Positions 33,195 to 43,320 of a DNA stretch of 54,302 bases are shown in pieces. This DNA is from Bacillota bacterium (lineage in GTDB: Bacteria > Bacillota > Bacilli > Alicyclobacillales > SLC66), in assembly GCA_021846285.1 (NCBI GenBank), contig JAJZCB010000012.1:1-54302 (forward strand), given 5' to 3'. The notes beneath the pieces are model-generated. The model had not been told where the DNA came from. It saw only the letters and a list, made by a program, of their open reading frames with translations, and searched no databases. The position numbers were made by a program, and so were the translations under genes. How positions within the stretch are numbered: position 1 is the stretch's first letter; every line of letters begins with the position of its first letter.

Positions 33195-35171
33195 TTAGGG
33201 CGCGCTGCGGTGGTGGACGGTCGGTGCATGATGTTTGCTGACCGCTGCGTGGAGGATAGCCGTCGGCGTCTGCAGCAGCGTTCTGTCAGTGATGGATTGC
33301 AGGGTGGCGGGGGAGCCGCTGTCTTTGATGTAGGTGATAGAGAGCAGATCTCCCGGTCGTACAAACGGCACAACACTGGGGTTCAGTGAGAACGTCGCCC
33401 GAAATGCATGGCCGTTGATCAGGTACAGCCAATACTCTTTGACCGTTGCGCCACTGGCGCCGCTCGACTCCAGAGAAGTGGCTACTCGCGTCACGTAGGC
33501 GGTTAGATGCACCAGACCCGGCACGGCAGTTCCCGGCGCCGCGGTGCCTGCCAGATAAGACTGCCACGCTGCGAAGGCGCTGGTCACCGACGAGGCGATG
33601 ATCGGTTGTGTTGTGTTGCGTGGATCGGCGAGGGCCACTTCCTGAACGATGCCCGATTGATTGATCACAGGGGCGATATAGCCGAGAGCGCCCGCCACGT
33701 TATAGAGCAGGGGCCTCCCGGCGCTGAGTGTGCTGTTGAGCGTGGCGCCGTTGATGCGCTGCGTGACGGCCACATCGTTTTGCACGCCGGTAAACGCCGT
33801 GTAGGTCACCTGGTTGGTCTCGGCGTCGACAAGGATGATGCCTGAGAGTGAGTTGTCGACACTGCTGGGCGATGTCATCGGGATCTCCCAACCCAGTCCT
33901 CCGTTGCCCAGAAGCACGTTGTATGGGGTGGCATGGACGGGCTCAGTCGTGAGTTGATGCGTAAATGTCGAAGCAATTAAACCTGCTCGGTCCCACCCAA
34001 AGCGCTGAGCTTCATTCTGTGCGAAATTGGGTCCGACGATTTGACTCACCCAGCCTGGTTGGGAGTGCAGGGGGTAAAAAATGACGTGCCCCGTGGTAGG
34101 ATTGGTGAGCGCGCTGCCGACGAGAACGTGGGTAACGAGTCCGGCCAGGCCGGGGGCGGGAGCGTAGAGAGACGTTACCCAGTAGCCCTGGCCCTGGGGA
34201 CTCAGTTCCCAATCGGAAGTGCCGATGTACAGAGTAGGAAAGTTCTGGTACAATACGCGTCCCAGATTGTATCCGAATCCGGCGTTGGGAGTGATCTGGT
34301 AGGACTGTCCCAGCACGAGCGCCGGCTTTGCGCTTGGATTACTGGCGGATGTCCACACATACCCCGGCGTCGTATGCTTGGTGAGCCAGATCAGGCCGTT
34401 ATTATAGTCAAGCGGGGACGTCCAGACCAACTGGCCCTGATATCGAACGAGTGACAGACCCTGGTTGGAGACATGGTACTGTGGTCCGAGGCCGCCAATG
34501 CTGTTGGACAGGACGAGAGCGGCGTTTGCCCTCTCCACGATGGGCACGTCCGATACATTGACGGCAGGCAGCGCATTTGTTATCCGAGCTTTGACCAGCG
34601 TCACCTGGGGAGCGTAGGTGGTGGCTGCAGCCACTTTGGTCAATGCGCCGGCGATCACCCCAGAGAGGACGAGCGCTGCGGCGGTGCCAATGACGACCAG
34701 CGAGAGCGGGCCAAGGGCGTTCATCGCTTTGCGGGGGTTAGCCCAAAATGCGGATAGGCCGTCCGTCTGACTCACCGGTCTGGGCCCACGCGGGCGCTTC
34801 GTACTCCGGTACACGGACCAGGCGACGAGGGCCAGGATGATGGCCCCGCCGCTGAACACGGCCGTGGCCAGTACAACCACGACGGCAACGAGTGCGATCA
34901 TGAGGATGCGATTGTTCATGATGCGGGGCAGAGAGTGCTCCATGACAATGCGGATGACGCGCAGCATCGCAGCAAGTAAAATAATAAAGAGAATGAACAG
35001 TACGTTGATCGGCGGGAAGAAGCCCGCCAGATATTCGAGCGCCGCGAGGGCCAGGACGGTGGCGGCCATCCAGGCCACCCCTCGCGCAGGAATCCGTTTG
35101 GGCCCGAAACCAACGACGATGGCGAGCATGAGAGCTAGTGGCGCCAGTAGGTAGACGTACACAGGATTCAA
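33195..35171 (-). CDS. Large membrane-anchored protein with extracytoplasmic domain, unknown function
   Basis: 658 residues. Five or so hydrophobic segments lie in the first 190 residues (LLAPLALMLAIVVGF, WMAATVLALAALEYLAGFF, INVLFILFIILLAAML, ILMIALVAVVVVLATAVF, SLVVIGTAAALVLSGVIAG). A long, neutral, Ser/Thr/Asn-rich region then probably lies outside. The outer part has blocks (YHVSNQGLSLV, GYVWTSASNPSAKP, GWEIPMTSPSS) that look like beta-rich repeats. No enzyme motif is seen. The gene stands alone and is divergent from the ABC-ATPase operon. Confidence 0.6.
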   Translation of the reverse strand: MNPVYVYLLAPLALMLAIVVGFGPKRIPARGVAWMAATVLALAALEYLAGFFPPINVLFILFIILLAAMLRVIRIVMEHSLPRIMNNRILMIALVAVVVVLATAVFSGGAIILALVAWSVYRSTKRPRGPRPVSQTDGLSAFWANPRKAMNALGPLSLVVIGTAAALVLSGVIAGALTKVAAATTYAPQVTLVKARITNALPAVNVSDVPIVERANAALVLSNSIGGLGPQYHVSNQGLSLVRYQGQLVWTSPLDYNNGLIWLTKHTTPGYVWTSASNPSAKPALVLGQSYQITPNAGFGYNLGRVLYQNFPTLYIGTSDWELSPQGQGYWVTSLYAPAPGLAGLVTHVLVGSALTNPTTGHVIFYPLHSQPGWVSQIVGPNFAQNEAQRFGWDRAGLIASTFTHQLTTEPVHATPYNVLLGNGGLGWEIPMTSPSSVDNSLSGIILVDAETNQVTYTAFTGVQNDVAVTQRINGATLNSTLSAGRPLLYNVAGALGYIAPVINQSGIVQEVALADPRNTTQPIIASSVTSAFAAWQSYLAGTAAPGTAVPGLVHLTAYVTRVATSLESSGASGATVKEYWLYLINGHAFRATFSLNPSVVPFVRPGDLLSITYIKDSGSPATLQSITDRTLLQTPTAILHAAVSKHHAPTVHHRSAP

Positions 35172-35279
35172 CTCCTCGGGGTGTCTTAGTCTTAGTCAGT
35201 GTATCATCCTTACAGATTGGATATCAAAAACAGGTTGTCTCCGGTACAATGATATACGTTACCGACAACGAGATGGTGG

Positions 35280-36095
35280 TTGATTGCGATCGAACAGATA
35301 CCTGTGGTCATCGATATGGACGGTGTAGGAGTCCGGCGTCAGGGCAACTGGCTATTGGAAGACATTCAGTTTCAGACGCGTCGGGGGGAACATTGGGCGC
35401 TGCTGGGCGCAAACGGCGCCGGGAAAACAACGCTGATGCAACTTTGCATGGGTCACCTGTGGGCCACGCGCGGAAAAATTTCCGTATTGGGTCATGCCCT
35501 TGGCCAGTACGATGTGCGAGAACTGCGCAAGGCCATTGGTTTTGTCAGTGTGCAGATGGACGCACGCCTTGATCTGCATGAACGCGCGGTCAATCTGGTC
35601 GTTAGCGGACTGGCGGCGACGCACACGCTATGGAGTGAGAGCAACGAGCAGGAGCGACAACGCGCGCTGGGGTTCCTGGGTGAATTGGGTGCGCTCTCGG
35701 TCGCGGATCAGTCCTATGGCACACTTTCGCAGGGGGAGCGCGGGAAAGTGTTGTTGGCGCGCGCGCTGATGCCAGACCCGCAACTGCTTATTCTGGACGA
35801 ACCGTGCACGGGTCTTGATTTCCCGTCGCGGGAACATGTCCTTGCTGCACTGTCGGGTATTGCCAGGGAGGCCGTTCCGCAAATTCTCTATGCGACGCAT
35901 TATCCCGATGAAATTCTCCCGGAGATCACTCATGTGGCCGTTCTGAAGAAGGGTCGCCTAATAGCGGCGGGGGCCAAACGGGACACTCTATGCGACGCTG
36001 TCCTGAGCGACGCTTACGACCTGCCGGTGCGGGTCTCGTGGCTAAATGGCGCTCCCGTTGTGCGAGTGGAGCGCCAGAGTTTGGGGGTGAAGTGA
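35280..36095 (+). CDS. ABC-type ATP-binding protein (ModF/YlmA-like)
   Basis: 271 residues from TTG 35280 (GAGATGGTGG upstream). Walker A GANGAGKTT, Q-loop FVSVQMD, signature LSQGERGK, Walker B LLILDEP and H-switch ATHYPDE are all present. The single ABC domain, and the spacing of ALMPDPQLLILDEPCTGLD and EILPEITHV, match the YlmA/ModF-like group that is often found without a permease. None is encoded here. Its stop directly abuts the addB start, so it heads the addB-addA-metH operon. Confidence 0.85.
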   Translation: MIAIEQIPVVIDMDGVGVRRQGNWLLEDIQFQTRRGEHWALLGANGAGKTTLMQLCMGHLWATRGKISVLGHALGQYDVRELRKAIGFVSVQMDARLDLHERAVNLVVSGLAATHTLWSESNEQERQRALGFLGELGALSVADQSYGTLSQGERGKVLLARALMPDPQLLILDEPCTGLDFPSREHVLAALSGIAREAVPQILYATHYPDEILPEITHVAVLKKGRLIAAGAKRDTLCDAVLSDAYDLPVRVSWLNGAPVVRVERQSLGVK

Positions 36096-39000
36096 ATGCG
36101 CCTGTTGTTGGGTCGCGCCGGAAGCGGCAAGACGCACACCATTCTCAGGGAAATTGCGGCGGCGGTTCAGGACGATCCGCTAGGTGCGCCCATCGTCCTG
36201 ATCGTTCCCGACCAAGTGACATTTTACATGGAAAGGGAACTCACCAGACTTGTCAGGCATGAATCGGTGGCGCGCGCCCAGGTCATGAGTTTTCGCCGAT
36301 TGGCCTGGCGGGGCCTGCAGGCCGTCGGCGGTCTGCCGCTCGAACCGGTGCGAAAGGCGGGCAAATATGCGCTGGTGGCCGCCGTTTTGCAGGAAGCGCT
36401 CCCGCATCTTCGCGTGCTTGGACGGGCAACGCTTACAGCTGCATACATCGATCGACTGATGCGGTTGCTGGAGGAATTTCAGGCGTCGGGAACGACTGCC
36501 GACCAGTTGCGCCAGTTGGCGGACGACGCTGGAGTGCCTGTGCTATTACGGCTGAAGATGTCAGATCTCGCGCTGATCACCGACAGTTATCAAGCGCGGA
36601 TCATCGACAAATTCATCGATCCCTATGATCTTTTGCCCCAATTTTGCGCACGTGCGCATGAATGGGCTCTGTTGCGCGACAGTGCCATGTACGTTGACGG
36701 GTTCGTCGGATTTACGCCGCATGAGTATGACGTATTGCAGGTGTTGCTGAGGGTGTCTCAATCGCTCACTGTCACGCTTGGCATGCCGGGCGCACAGGTC
36801 GCGGACGCCGCGGGCGCCGGTGCGGCGAGGGCTGGAGGGCTGGCGCTGCACTCGCCGTTTGCCCAGGCGCAGGACGTCTATCGAAGGCTGGTCGCGGGGG
36901 CGGAGAAGGCGGGGATCGCGCCGCAACTGCAGACGTGCGAACCTTCTGGATTCGCTTCCCGATTTGCGCGGGCTCCGCGAATCGCCCATCTGGAGCAACG
37001 TTTATTTACCCTGGGAGCTCCGCGGTTTGACGCCGAGCCTCATAACCTGCCGCAAGCAGATCTGGTGGTGGCGAGCGCCCCGACCCGGCGCGCGGAAGTA
37101 GACGGCGTCATTGCGGAGATTTTGCGCAGTCGCGCAGCGCAGCGGTTGCGTTGGCGAGACTGTACGATCATCGTGACGGACCTCGCGGTCTATGGACCAT
37201 TGATTGCGGACGCGTGCACAGAAGCGGAAATTCCCTACTTTATGGATGAACGGCGATCGTTAAAACATCATCCGTTGGCGGAGTTTGTTCTGTCTGCACT
37301 GCGGCTTTGCGCGGAAGGGTTTGCCACACGCACACTCCTGAGGCTTCTGAAGACTGATCTGTTTCCGCTGTCGCGCATGGCGGTCGATGAACTCGAGAAC
37401 TATGCGCTCGCCTCTGGCATCGACGGACCGGAGTGGCTGGCGCTCCGGACCCACGATCGGCAGATCAGGGGTCCGGAGCTCCGGGTGGAGAGGGGGCGAC
37501 TGGTGGTCGACGACATCCTTGGACCACTCTATCGCGCATTCCGAACCCCGATCATGAGTGTCAGGGATGTCGTGACACTTGTATGGCAACTGCTTGTTCG
37601 TGTGAAGGCTGCGGAGAGGGTGGCGCAGTGGATCGCGAAGGCGAGTCACGCGGGTAAACTCGACGAGGCGGCCGTGCATGAGCAGGCGCTAAAGGGAACC
37701 ATCGCCATTCTCGATGACATGGTGTCCGCCTTTGGTGAAACCGGCATGGCGGTTGGTCACATTGCGGATCTGTTTGCGCACGCCTACGAAGGGCTGAGCA
37801 TAGGTGTGATTCCGGCTAAAATCGATCAGGTGATTGTGACTGAGGTGTCGCGTGTTCGGGCTGTCGAAGCAGATACGGCGTTTGTGGTGGGGTGTACAGA
37901 TGGTCTGTTTCCGCAGCGGGCCAATGAAGATGAACTGCTCACGGATAGCGAACGCGACGTGCTGGCCGATCATTCAGTGTCCATGGCTCCTGCCTCTTCC
38001 ACCCGGCAAGTGTATGAACGCTATCGGGTGTATATGGCGGTCACCAGAGCGCGGCGCAAGCTGATCCTGAGCTATCCGTTGGGAGATGAGGATGGTCGGG
38101 CTCTGACGCCGTCTTTACTGCTGTCGCATATACGGACGCTGTTCGCTTCAGGACAGTTGCCAGAGACCGCTTGGCCGGAACGGCCGAGTGGCCAAGTGCA
38201 CGAAGATATTGGCCTGTGCGTCACGCCCCGTCGTACGGCGTTTCATCTGGCCGCTGCGCTGCGGGAAAGCAAGCGCAGCGACAGTCTGCCGCCGCTTTGG
38301 CAGGCTGTGTACGATGCCTTCGCCATGGGCCGTCTGGCGCGTGATCTCGCGCGGCCGCTGCTGCGGGGGCTCGCTCCAGACGTGGGAAGCGAAACACTGG
38401 ATTTGCAAGTGACACAGGCGCTATTTGGCGAACAGATCGCTGGCAGTGTTTCGCGGTTTGAGCGGTTTGCGGCCTGTCCATTTGCCCATTTTGCCGAATA
38501 TGGCCTGCGTTTGCGTCCGCGCGCTCTAGTGACGATCGACCAGCGAACCCGTGGCGAACTTGTGCACGAAACGCTTCATCGCTATGTAGAACAACTAAGA
38601 GACGCGGAGATGTCCTGGGGAGCGCTGGACCATCCTGCGGCGCTCGCCCTCCTGGACGAAGTGTACGGGCGCGTAACAGAACAGTTTCGCGCCCGTTTGC
38701 CTGTGGCGAGCGCTCGTACAGAGAGGGAGCTTGGTCACATGCGGCGAACGCTCGCGCGCGCCGTCGACATTTTGACGGAACACGCGCACCGCAGTGAATT
38801 TTCGCCGCGGTTGACAGAGCAGGCGTTTGAGTTCAATTGGCCGGGTCCGTACCAGGTTGTGATGCGCGGTCGCATAGACAGGATCGATGTGGGGGAGCAC
38901 GATGGCAAACGCTGGTTTCGCATTATTGACTATAAAAGCGGCGAGAGGAGCGTCGAAGTGGATCGCGTCTACTACGGCCTCTCGCTGCAACTCTTTCTGT

Positions 39001-39551
39001 ATGCGCAGATCGTTGAACAGAGAAGCTCGGAACTGCTGGGCGCTCCGCATTCTTTCGCAGGGTTGTTCTACTTTCCCGTGACGGATCCCATTAAACCCGT
39101 TGCGACGCCAACATCGCCTGAGCAGGCAGAGACGATGAACCGCACCCGTGTCAGAATGAAGGGCCTGCTTACGCAAGAACCTGCTTTGGTGCCCCTGCTG
39201 GACAACCTGAACGAGAGTGGCAGAACGGATCTGTTCCCGCGTTTTCTAAAGAAAGACGGGAACTTCGACGGTCGTCGCCTGACAGTAACACATGCGGACT
39301 GGCAGCGTCTGGTCACCCATACGCACCAGACTGTCACAGATCTGACACGGCGCATTCACGCTGGGGAAACAACCATTGCGCCGTATCGTCACGGCAATGA
39401 CAGGGCGTGCGACACCTGCGTCCTGCAGGCGCTCTGCCAATTTGAACCGGCAGGCGGCTTGGGAGTCTACAGAAATCTTCCGAAGTTGCCGCCTGCGGCC
39501 GTATGGGAGCGCCTGGGGAGTCTGCGTGGGGAGGAGTTTGCCAATGGGTGA
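36096..39551 (+). CDS. addB: AddB, ATP-dependent helicase/nuclease subunit B
   Basis: 1151 residues, normal AddB size. The N-terminal LLLGRAGSGKTHTI is the Walker A. RFERFAACPFAHFAEYG near residue 795 and the C-terminal CDTCVLQALC supply the four cysteines of the 4Fe-4S cluster that frames the nuclease. FRIIDYKSG near 948 is the RecB-type nuclease motif. With AddA it processes double-strand DNA ends to a recombination hotspot (Chi). The ATG follows the stop of the ABC gene directly, and its end overlaps addA by eight bases. Confidence 0.96.
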   Translation: MRLLLGRAGSGKTHTILREIAAAVQDDPLGAPIVLIVPDQVTFYMERELTRLVRHESVARAQVMSFRRLAWRGLQAVGGLPLEPVRKAGKYALVAAVLQEALPHLRVLGRATLTAAYIDRLMRLLEEFQASGTTADQLRQLADDAGVPVLLRLKMSDLALITDSYQARIIDKFIDPYDLLPQFCARAHEWALLRDSAMYVDGFVGFTPHEYDVLQVLLRVSQSLTVTLGMPGAQVADAAGAGAARAGGLALHSPFAQAQDVYRRLVAGAEKAGIAPQLQTCEPSGFASRFARAPRIAHLEQRLFTLGAPRFDAEPHNLPQADLVVASAPTRRAEVDGVIAEILRSRAAQRLRWRDCTIIVTDLAVYGPLIADACTEAEIPYFMDERRSLKHHPLAEFVLSALRLCAEGFATRTLLRLLKTDLFPLSRMAVDELENYALASGIDGPEWLALRTHDRQIRGPELRVERGRLVVDDILGPLYRAFRTPIMSVRDVVTLVWQLLVRVKAAERVAQWIAKASHAGKLDEAAVHEQALKGTIAILDDMVSAFGETGMAVGHIADLFAHAYEGLSIGVIPAKIDQVIVTEVSRVRAVEADTAFVVGCTDGLFPQRANEDELLTDSERDVLADHSVSMAPASSTRQVYERYRVYMAVTRARRKLILSYPLGDEDGRALTPSLLLSHIRTLFASGQLPETAWPERPSGQVHEDIGLCVTPRRTAFHLAAALRESKRSDSLPPLWQAVYDAFAMGRLARDLARPLLRGLAPDVGSETLDLQVTQALFGEQIAGSVSRFERFAACPFAHFAEYGLRLRPRALVTIDQRTRGELVHETLHRYVEQLRDAEMSWGALDHPAALALLDEVYGRVTEQFRARLPVASARTERELGHMRRTLARAVDILTEHAHRSEFSPRLTEQAFEFNWPGPYQVVMRGRIDRIDVGEHDGKRWFRIIDYKSGERSVEVDRVYYGLSLQLFLYAQIVEQRSSELLGAPHSFAGLFYFPVTDPIKPVATPTSPEQAETMNRTRVRMKGLLTQEPALVPLLDNLNESGRTDLFPRFLKKDGNFDGRRLTVTHADWQRLVTHTHQTVTDLTRRIHAGETTIAPYRHGNDRACDTCVLQALCQFEPAGGLGVYRNLPKLPPAAVWERLGSLRGEEFANG

Positions 39552-42500
39552 GCGGGCTTGGTCACGGGAGCAGGAGCAGGCGATCACGGCGCACGGCGAA
39601 GCAGTGCTCGTGGCGGCGGGCGCAGGTTCCGGAAAGACTTCTGTTCTCGTGGAGCGTGTCAAACGCCTTGTGCTTGAGAGCTCTGTCGATATTGATCGCA
39701 TCTTGATCGTGACGTTTACAGAAGCGGCGGCAGGCGAGATGCGGGCGCGGATCGCGGGCGCCCTGAGAGAGGCTCTCACGGAACGCCCATTTGACGCGCA
39801 TTTGGCGAGGCAACTGCATTTGCTGGACCGCGCTGCGATTTCGACACTGCACAGTTTTTGTCTTCAGGTTATCCGATCAGCCGCTCTCGAACTCCCTGTT
39901 GATCCGGGCTTTCGGATTGCCGACGACGAAGAAGCGGGCATGTTACGTTTTGGTGTGCTGGACCGAGTCCTTGAAGAGAGACTGCAGTCGGGAGACGCAT
40001 CGTTTTTGGCGTTGGCAGATCGCTACGGCGGGTCGTTCAGCGATGCGCGGCTCGGGCATCTGATTGAGGGGCTGTATGACTTTATGCGCAGCCAGCCGCA
40101 ACCCGAGGACTGGCTGAAGGCCGCTGTGGCGCGCTGCGAAGAGGATGCTCGCCTGACTCTGGCAACCGCCAGTTTTGCGATGGAACTGTTTGAATCCTTT
40201 GAGCACGCACTGCGTTTCGCGATGGATTTAACCGACGAAGCCATGGTCGTCTGTGAACGGGAAGAAGGACTGGCGGCGTATGGAAGGACTCTACAAAGTG
40301 ACGCGGATTTGATCGAAGCCGCGTTGCAGCGTGTATTGCAGCGCGATTATGAAGGATTTCGCCGGGCCGTCAGCAAACCGTTCGCCCGCCTCGCGCAGGC
40401 GCCCGACGCCGCTGAGTGGTGTAAAGACAGGGTTAAGGAACTGCGCGGCCAGGTCAAACAGGCAGTCGCTGACATTGCGGAGCGCCTGGCCTCAAGGAGT
40501 GAAACGGACCTTCTGGCGGACTTGTCAGAGACAGCGGGTGCTTTGGGAATCCTGGCGGAACTGGTGACAGGATTTGCAGAAGCATACCAGGAAGCAAAGC
40601 GGCGTCGCGGCTGTGTGGATTTTGCCGACCTGGAGCACTTGGCGTACCGTGTCCTTGCAGATGAACAGGGCGGTCAAAGCCCGTTGGCAGTGCAACTCGC
40701 ACAACGTTTTGAGGCCCTATTGATCGATGAGTATCAGGATACGAGTCCCATTCAGGACGCCATTTTGAGTCTTGTTGCGCGCGTGAACCCTTCCAATGAG
40801 TTTCAGGTCGGAGATGTCAAGCAAAGCATCTACCGCTTCCGGATGGCTGAACCCAATCTCTTTTTGCGCAAATACGATCTCTATGCCCGGGGCCAGGGAG
40901 GCAGGCGCATCGACCTTCAGGACAATTATCGCAGCCGGGAGGGCATAGTGGACGCAGTGAATTTTCTGTTTGGCCAGCTATTTGCTCCGGTGCTGGGCGG
41001 GATTGTCTATGACGAGAGTACGCGCATGCGCGCGGGGGCGTCATACCCGCCGGTGGATGGCGGATTGTCGCTGGCCGGCGCGGTGGAACTGCATCTGATT
41101 GACAAGACTGCCAGTGGCGCGCCGGATACTGCAACAGGGGCAAGCGACGGGGAGAGCGGCTTGGACGAGGTGACACCGCCTTCAGACGATGAGGCTCTGG
41201 AGAGTCTGTCCGCCATCGAGATGGAGGCGCGCGTGATTGGTCAACGTCTGCTTGATTTGCACAAGAGCCAAGTGTTGGTCTGGCAACCGGACGCTGGCGC
41301 TTACCAGTCGATTCGGTGGCGTGATATGGTTGTCTTGTTGCGCTCGAAAGCAGGCCGTGTAGAGCCCATGTTGCGTGTGTTCAGGCAACTGGGAATCCCC
41401 GTCTACGGTGAGTCGGACAGCGGCTACTACACGGGCCTGGAGATGCGGCTGGCTCTGGCCTTGCTCGATATTGTAGACAATCCGCTGCAGGATGTCGCTC
41501 TGGCCAGTGTCCTGCGTTCGCCGATTTGTGGCTTTCGCACTGGCGAACTGGCTGTGCTAAGAGGATATTCGAGAGACAGCATGTACCAGGCAGTCAGGCG
41601 CTGCGCGGGTCAGGACCATGCCGGCCTCAGCGATGACGCTGCCGCACTGGCAGAACGAGCGAACTCCTTTTGTGATCGACTGCAGGGCTGGCGGACCTTC
41701 GCCCGATCGCATTCCGTCAAGGACAGTGTTACACATCTGCTCATGGACAGCGGTTTGCACGATTTTGTCACGGCCCTGTCCGGCGGCGGCGTCCGGTTGG
41801 CAAACCTGAGGGCGCTGCAGCGTCAGGCGGCGGCGTATGATGAATTGTATGAAGGGGGATTTAGCGGGTTTGTCGCCTTCCTGAGAGATCACCAGATGCG
41901 TGAGGGTGACGCAGGTTCTGCGCGGGCGCTGGGGGAAAACGAAGATGTCGTGCGGGTGATGACCATTCACAAGAGCAAGGGGCTGGAGTTTCCCGTTGTG
42001 TGCATCGCCGATCTCGGCAAACAATTCCGGCTGCGTGACGGAGAACTGCCAGTCCGGTTTCATCGCACGCTCGGTTTGGGCGCCGATAGGGTGGATCTCC
42101 AGCGTAAGGAGCGTTGGTCAACCGCTGCCGTCATGGCGATCGACGCGGCCGAACAGAGGGAGCGCCTCGCGGAGGAGGCGCGAATCCTTTATGTGGCGTT
42201 CACGCGAGCAAGAGAAAAACTGATTCTCGTGGGCAGCATGCGCAAATTGCAAGCGGCGTGGTCCGGATGGATTGATCATGCGGACGCACAGGCAGAGCAC
42301 CGTAGCCTGCAGGCGTCTGTGCTTCTGCGCGCGAAGCGTTATATTGACTGGATCGGACCGACGGTGTATCGGTTTTCCGCGGAGGGTTCCCCGCTCTTCT
42401 CCGTATTGCTGTGGGGCGAGGCGTTTGACAGACGAACGCCCGAGTTGGCGACTGCGGAAAGGGGCGCCGTTGATTGGCGCGCGGTGAGCGAGTTGCGCGC

Positions 42501-43320
42501 AGCAGCCATTGGCAGTCTGTATACCGTTGACAAAGCCGAACGCCAGGCTCTTGCGGACGCGGTGACGGAACGCGTCTGGCTCGGCGAAAGCGGGGAAGTG
42601 GACGTGCCCGCGAAGATGAGCGTCACGGAGTGGAAGAACAACTGGCTGGACGCGCACCTTGAGGACGATCGCCGTGACACGGGAACCAATATCCTGACTG
42701 TTTCGCGCGTGAGTGTGGAACGACCGCAGTTTATCCAACGTGATCGCGCGCTGACAGGGACGGAGCGCGGCACTCTGTTTCACGTCGCGATGCAGTACGT
42801 GTCGCTTGCGCAGAATTTGGCGGAAGAATCTGTGGTGACAAGGGAACTGGCTGTCATTGCGGAACGCGGGTACCTGCCGAAGCAACATATCGGAGCGGTC
42901 AGTCCAGGAGAAATCGCCGCATTCTTTCAGTCGCCCCTGGGGCAACTCATGCTTCAGTCGCCAGAACGCGTGCGCAGGGAAGTCTCCTTTACGATGGCAA
43001 TGCCGGTATCCCGGCTCACTGGCGGGCGTTCTGACCGCTCTGACCGTTCTGATGACGCTGACTGCGATCGCGTGCTGGTTCAGGGCACGGCTGACTGTTT
43101 AATCGTCAATGAAGACGGCATCCTACTTCTCGACTATAAAACGGACCATGTGTATGGTGATTGCATGGAGTCTGCCAAGCGATATGAGTTGCAGGTTGAG
43201 CTGTACAAGGAAGCGATTGAGCGCGCGTACGGCAGACAGGTCCTGGCTGTGTACCTCTACTTTTCGAGTGTCCGCCAGATCCTTCCGGTCTTCGGACAGC
43301 CTCTTACAGGGAGACGATGA
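39544..43320 (+). CDS. addA: AddA, ATP-dependent helicase/nuclease subunit A
   Basis: About 1258 residues from ATG 39544, which overlaps the addB stop; sequence upstream in this frame belongs to addB. UvrD-type helicase motifs: WSREQEQAI (Q motif), VAAGAGSGKTSVLVER (Walker A), LLIDEYQDTSPIQ (II), DNYRSREGIV (IV), VMTIHKSKGLEFPVV (V) and EEARILYVAFTRAREKL (VI). The C-terminal nuclease carries LLDYKTDHV. A short Arg-Ser-Asp repeat (SDRSDRSDD) near residue 1165 looks like a small local 9-base expansion. The stop overlaps the metH start (ATGA). Confidence 0.96.
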   Translation: MGERAWSREQEQAITAHGEAVLVAAGAGSGKTSVLVERVKRLVLESSVDIDRILIVTFTEAAAGEMRARIAGALREALTERPFDAHLARQLHLLDRAAISTLHSFCLQVIRSAALELPVDPGFRIADDEEAGMLRFGVLDRVLEERLQSGDASFLALADRYGGSFSDARLGHLIEGLYDFMRSQPQPEDWLKAAVARCEEDARLTLATASFAMELFESFEHALRFAMDLTDEAMVVCEREEGLAAYGRTLQSDADLIEAALQRVLQRDYEGFRRAVSKPFARLAQAPDAAEWCKDRVKELRGQVKQAVADIAERLASRSETDLLADLSETAGALGILAELVTGFAEAYQEAKRRRGCVDFADLEHLAYRVLADEQGGQSPLAVQLAQRFEALLIDEYQDTSPIQDAILSLVARVNPSNEFQVGDVKQSIYRFRMAEPNLFLRKYDLYARGQGGRRIDLQDNYRSREGIVDAVNFLFGQLFAPVLGGIVYDESTRMRAGASYPPVDGGLSLAGAVELHLIDKTASGAPDTATGASDGESGLDEVTPPSDDEALESLSAIEMEARVIGQRLLDLHKSQVLVWQPDAGAYQSIRWRDMVVLLRSKAGRVEPMLRVFRQLGIPVYGESDSGYYTGLEMRLALALLDIVDNPLQDVALASVLRSPICGFRTGELAVLRGYSRDSMYQAVRRCAGQDHAGLSDDAAALAERANSFCDRLQGWRTFARSHSVKDSVTHLLMDSGLHDFVTALSGGGVRLANLRALQRQAAAYDELYEGGFSGFVAFLRDHQMREGDAGSARALGENEDVVRVMTIHKSKGLEFPVVCIADLGKQFRLRDGELPVRFHRTLGLGADRVDLQRKERWSTAAVMAIDAAEQRERLAEEARILYVAFTRAREKLILVGSMRKLQAAWSGWIDHADAQAEHRSLQASVLLRAKRYIDWIGPTVYRFSAEGSPLFSVLLWGEAFDRRTPELATAERGAVDWRAVSELRAAAIGSLYTVDKAERQALADAVTERVWLGESGEVDVPAKMSVTEWKNNWLDAHLEDDRRDTGTNILTVSRVSVERPQFIQRDRALTGTERGTLFHVAMQYVSLAQNLAEESVVTRELAVIAERGYLPKQHIGAVSPGEIAAFFQSPLGQLMLQSPERVRREVSFTMAMPVSRLTGGRSDRSDRSDDADCDRVLVQGTADCLIVNEDGILLLDYKTDHVYGDCMESAKRYELQVELYKEAIERAYGRQVLAVYLYFSSVRQILPVFGQPLTGRR

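Noticed and set aside
39376-39543. Longer addA N-terminus
   Set aside because: It overlaps the conserved C-terminal cysteine region of addB and lacks homology; ATG 39544 gives the standard AddA start.
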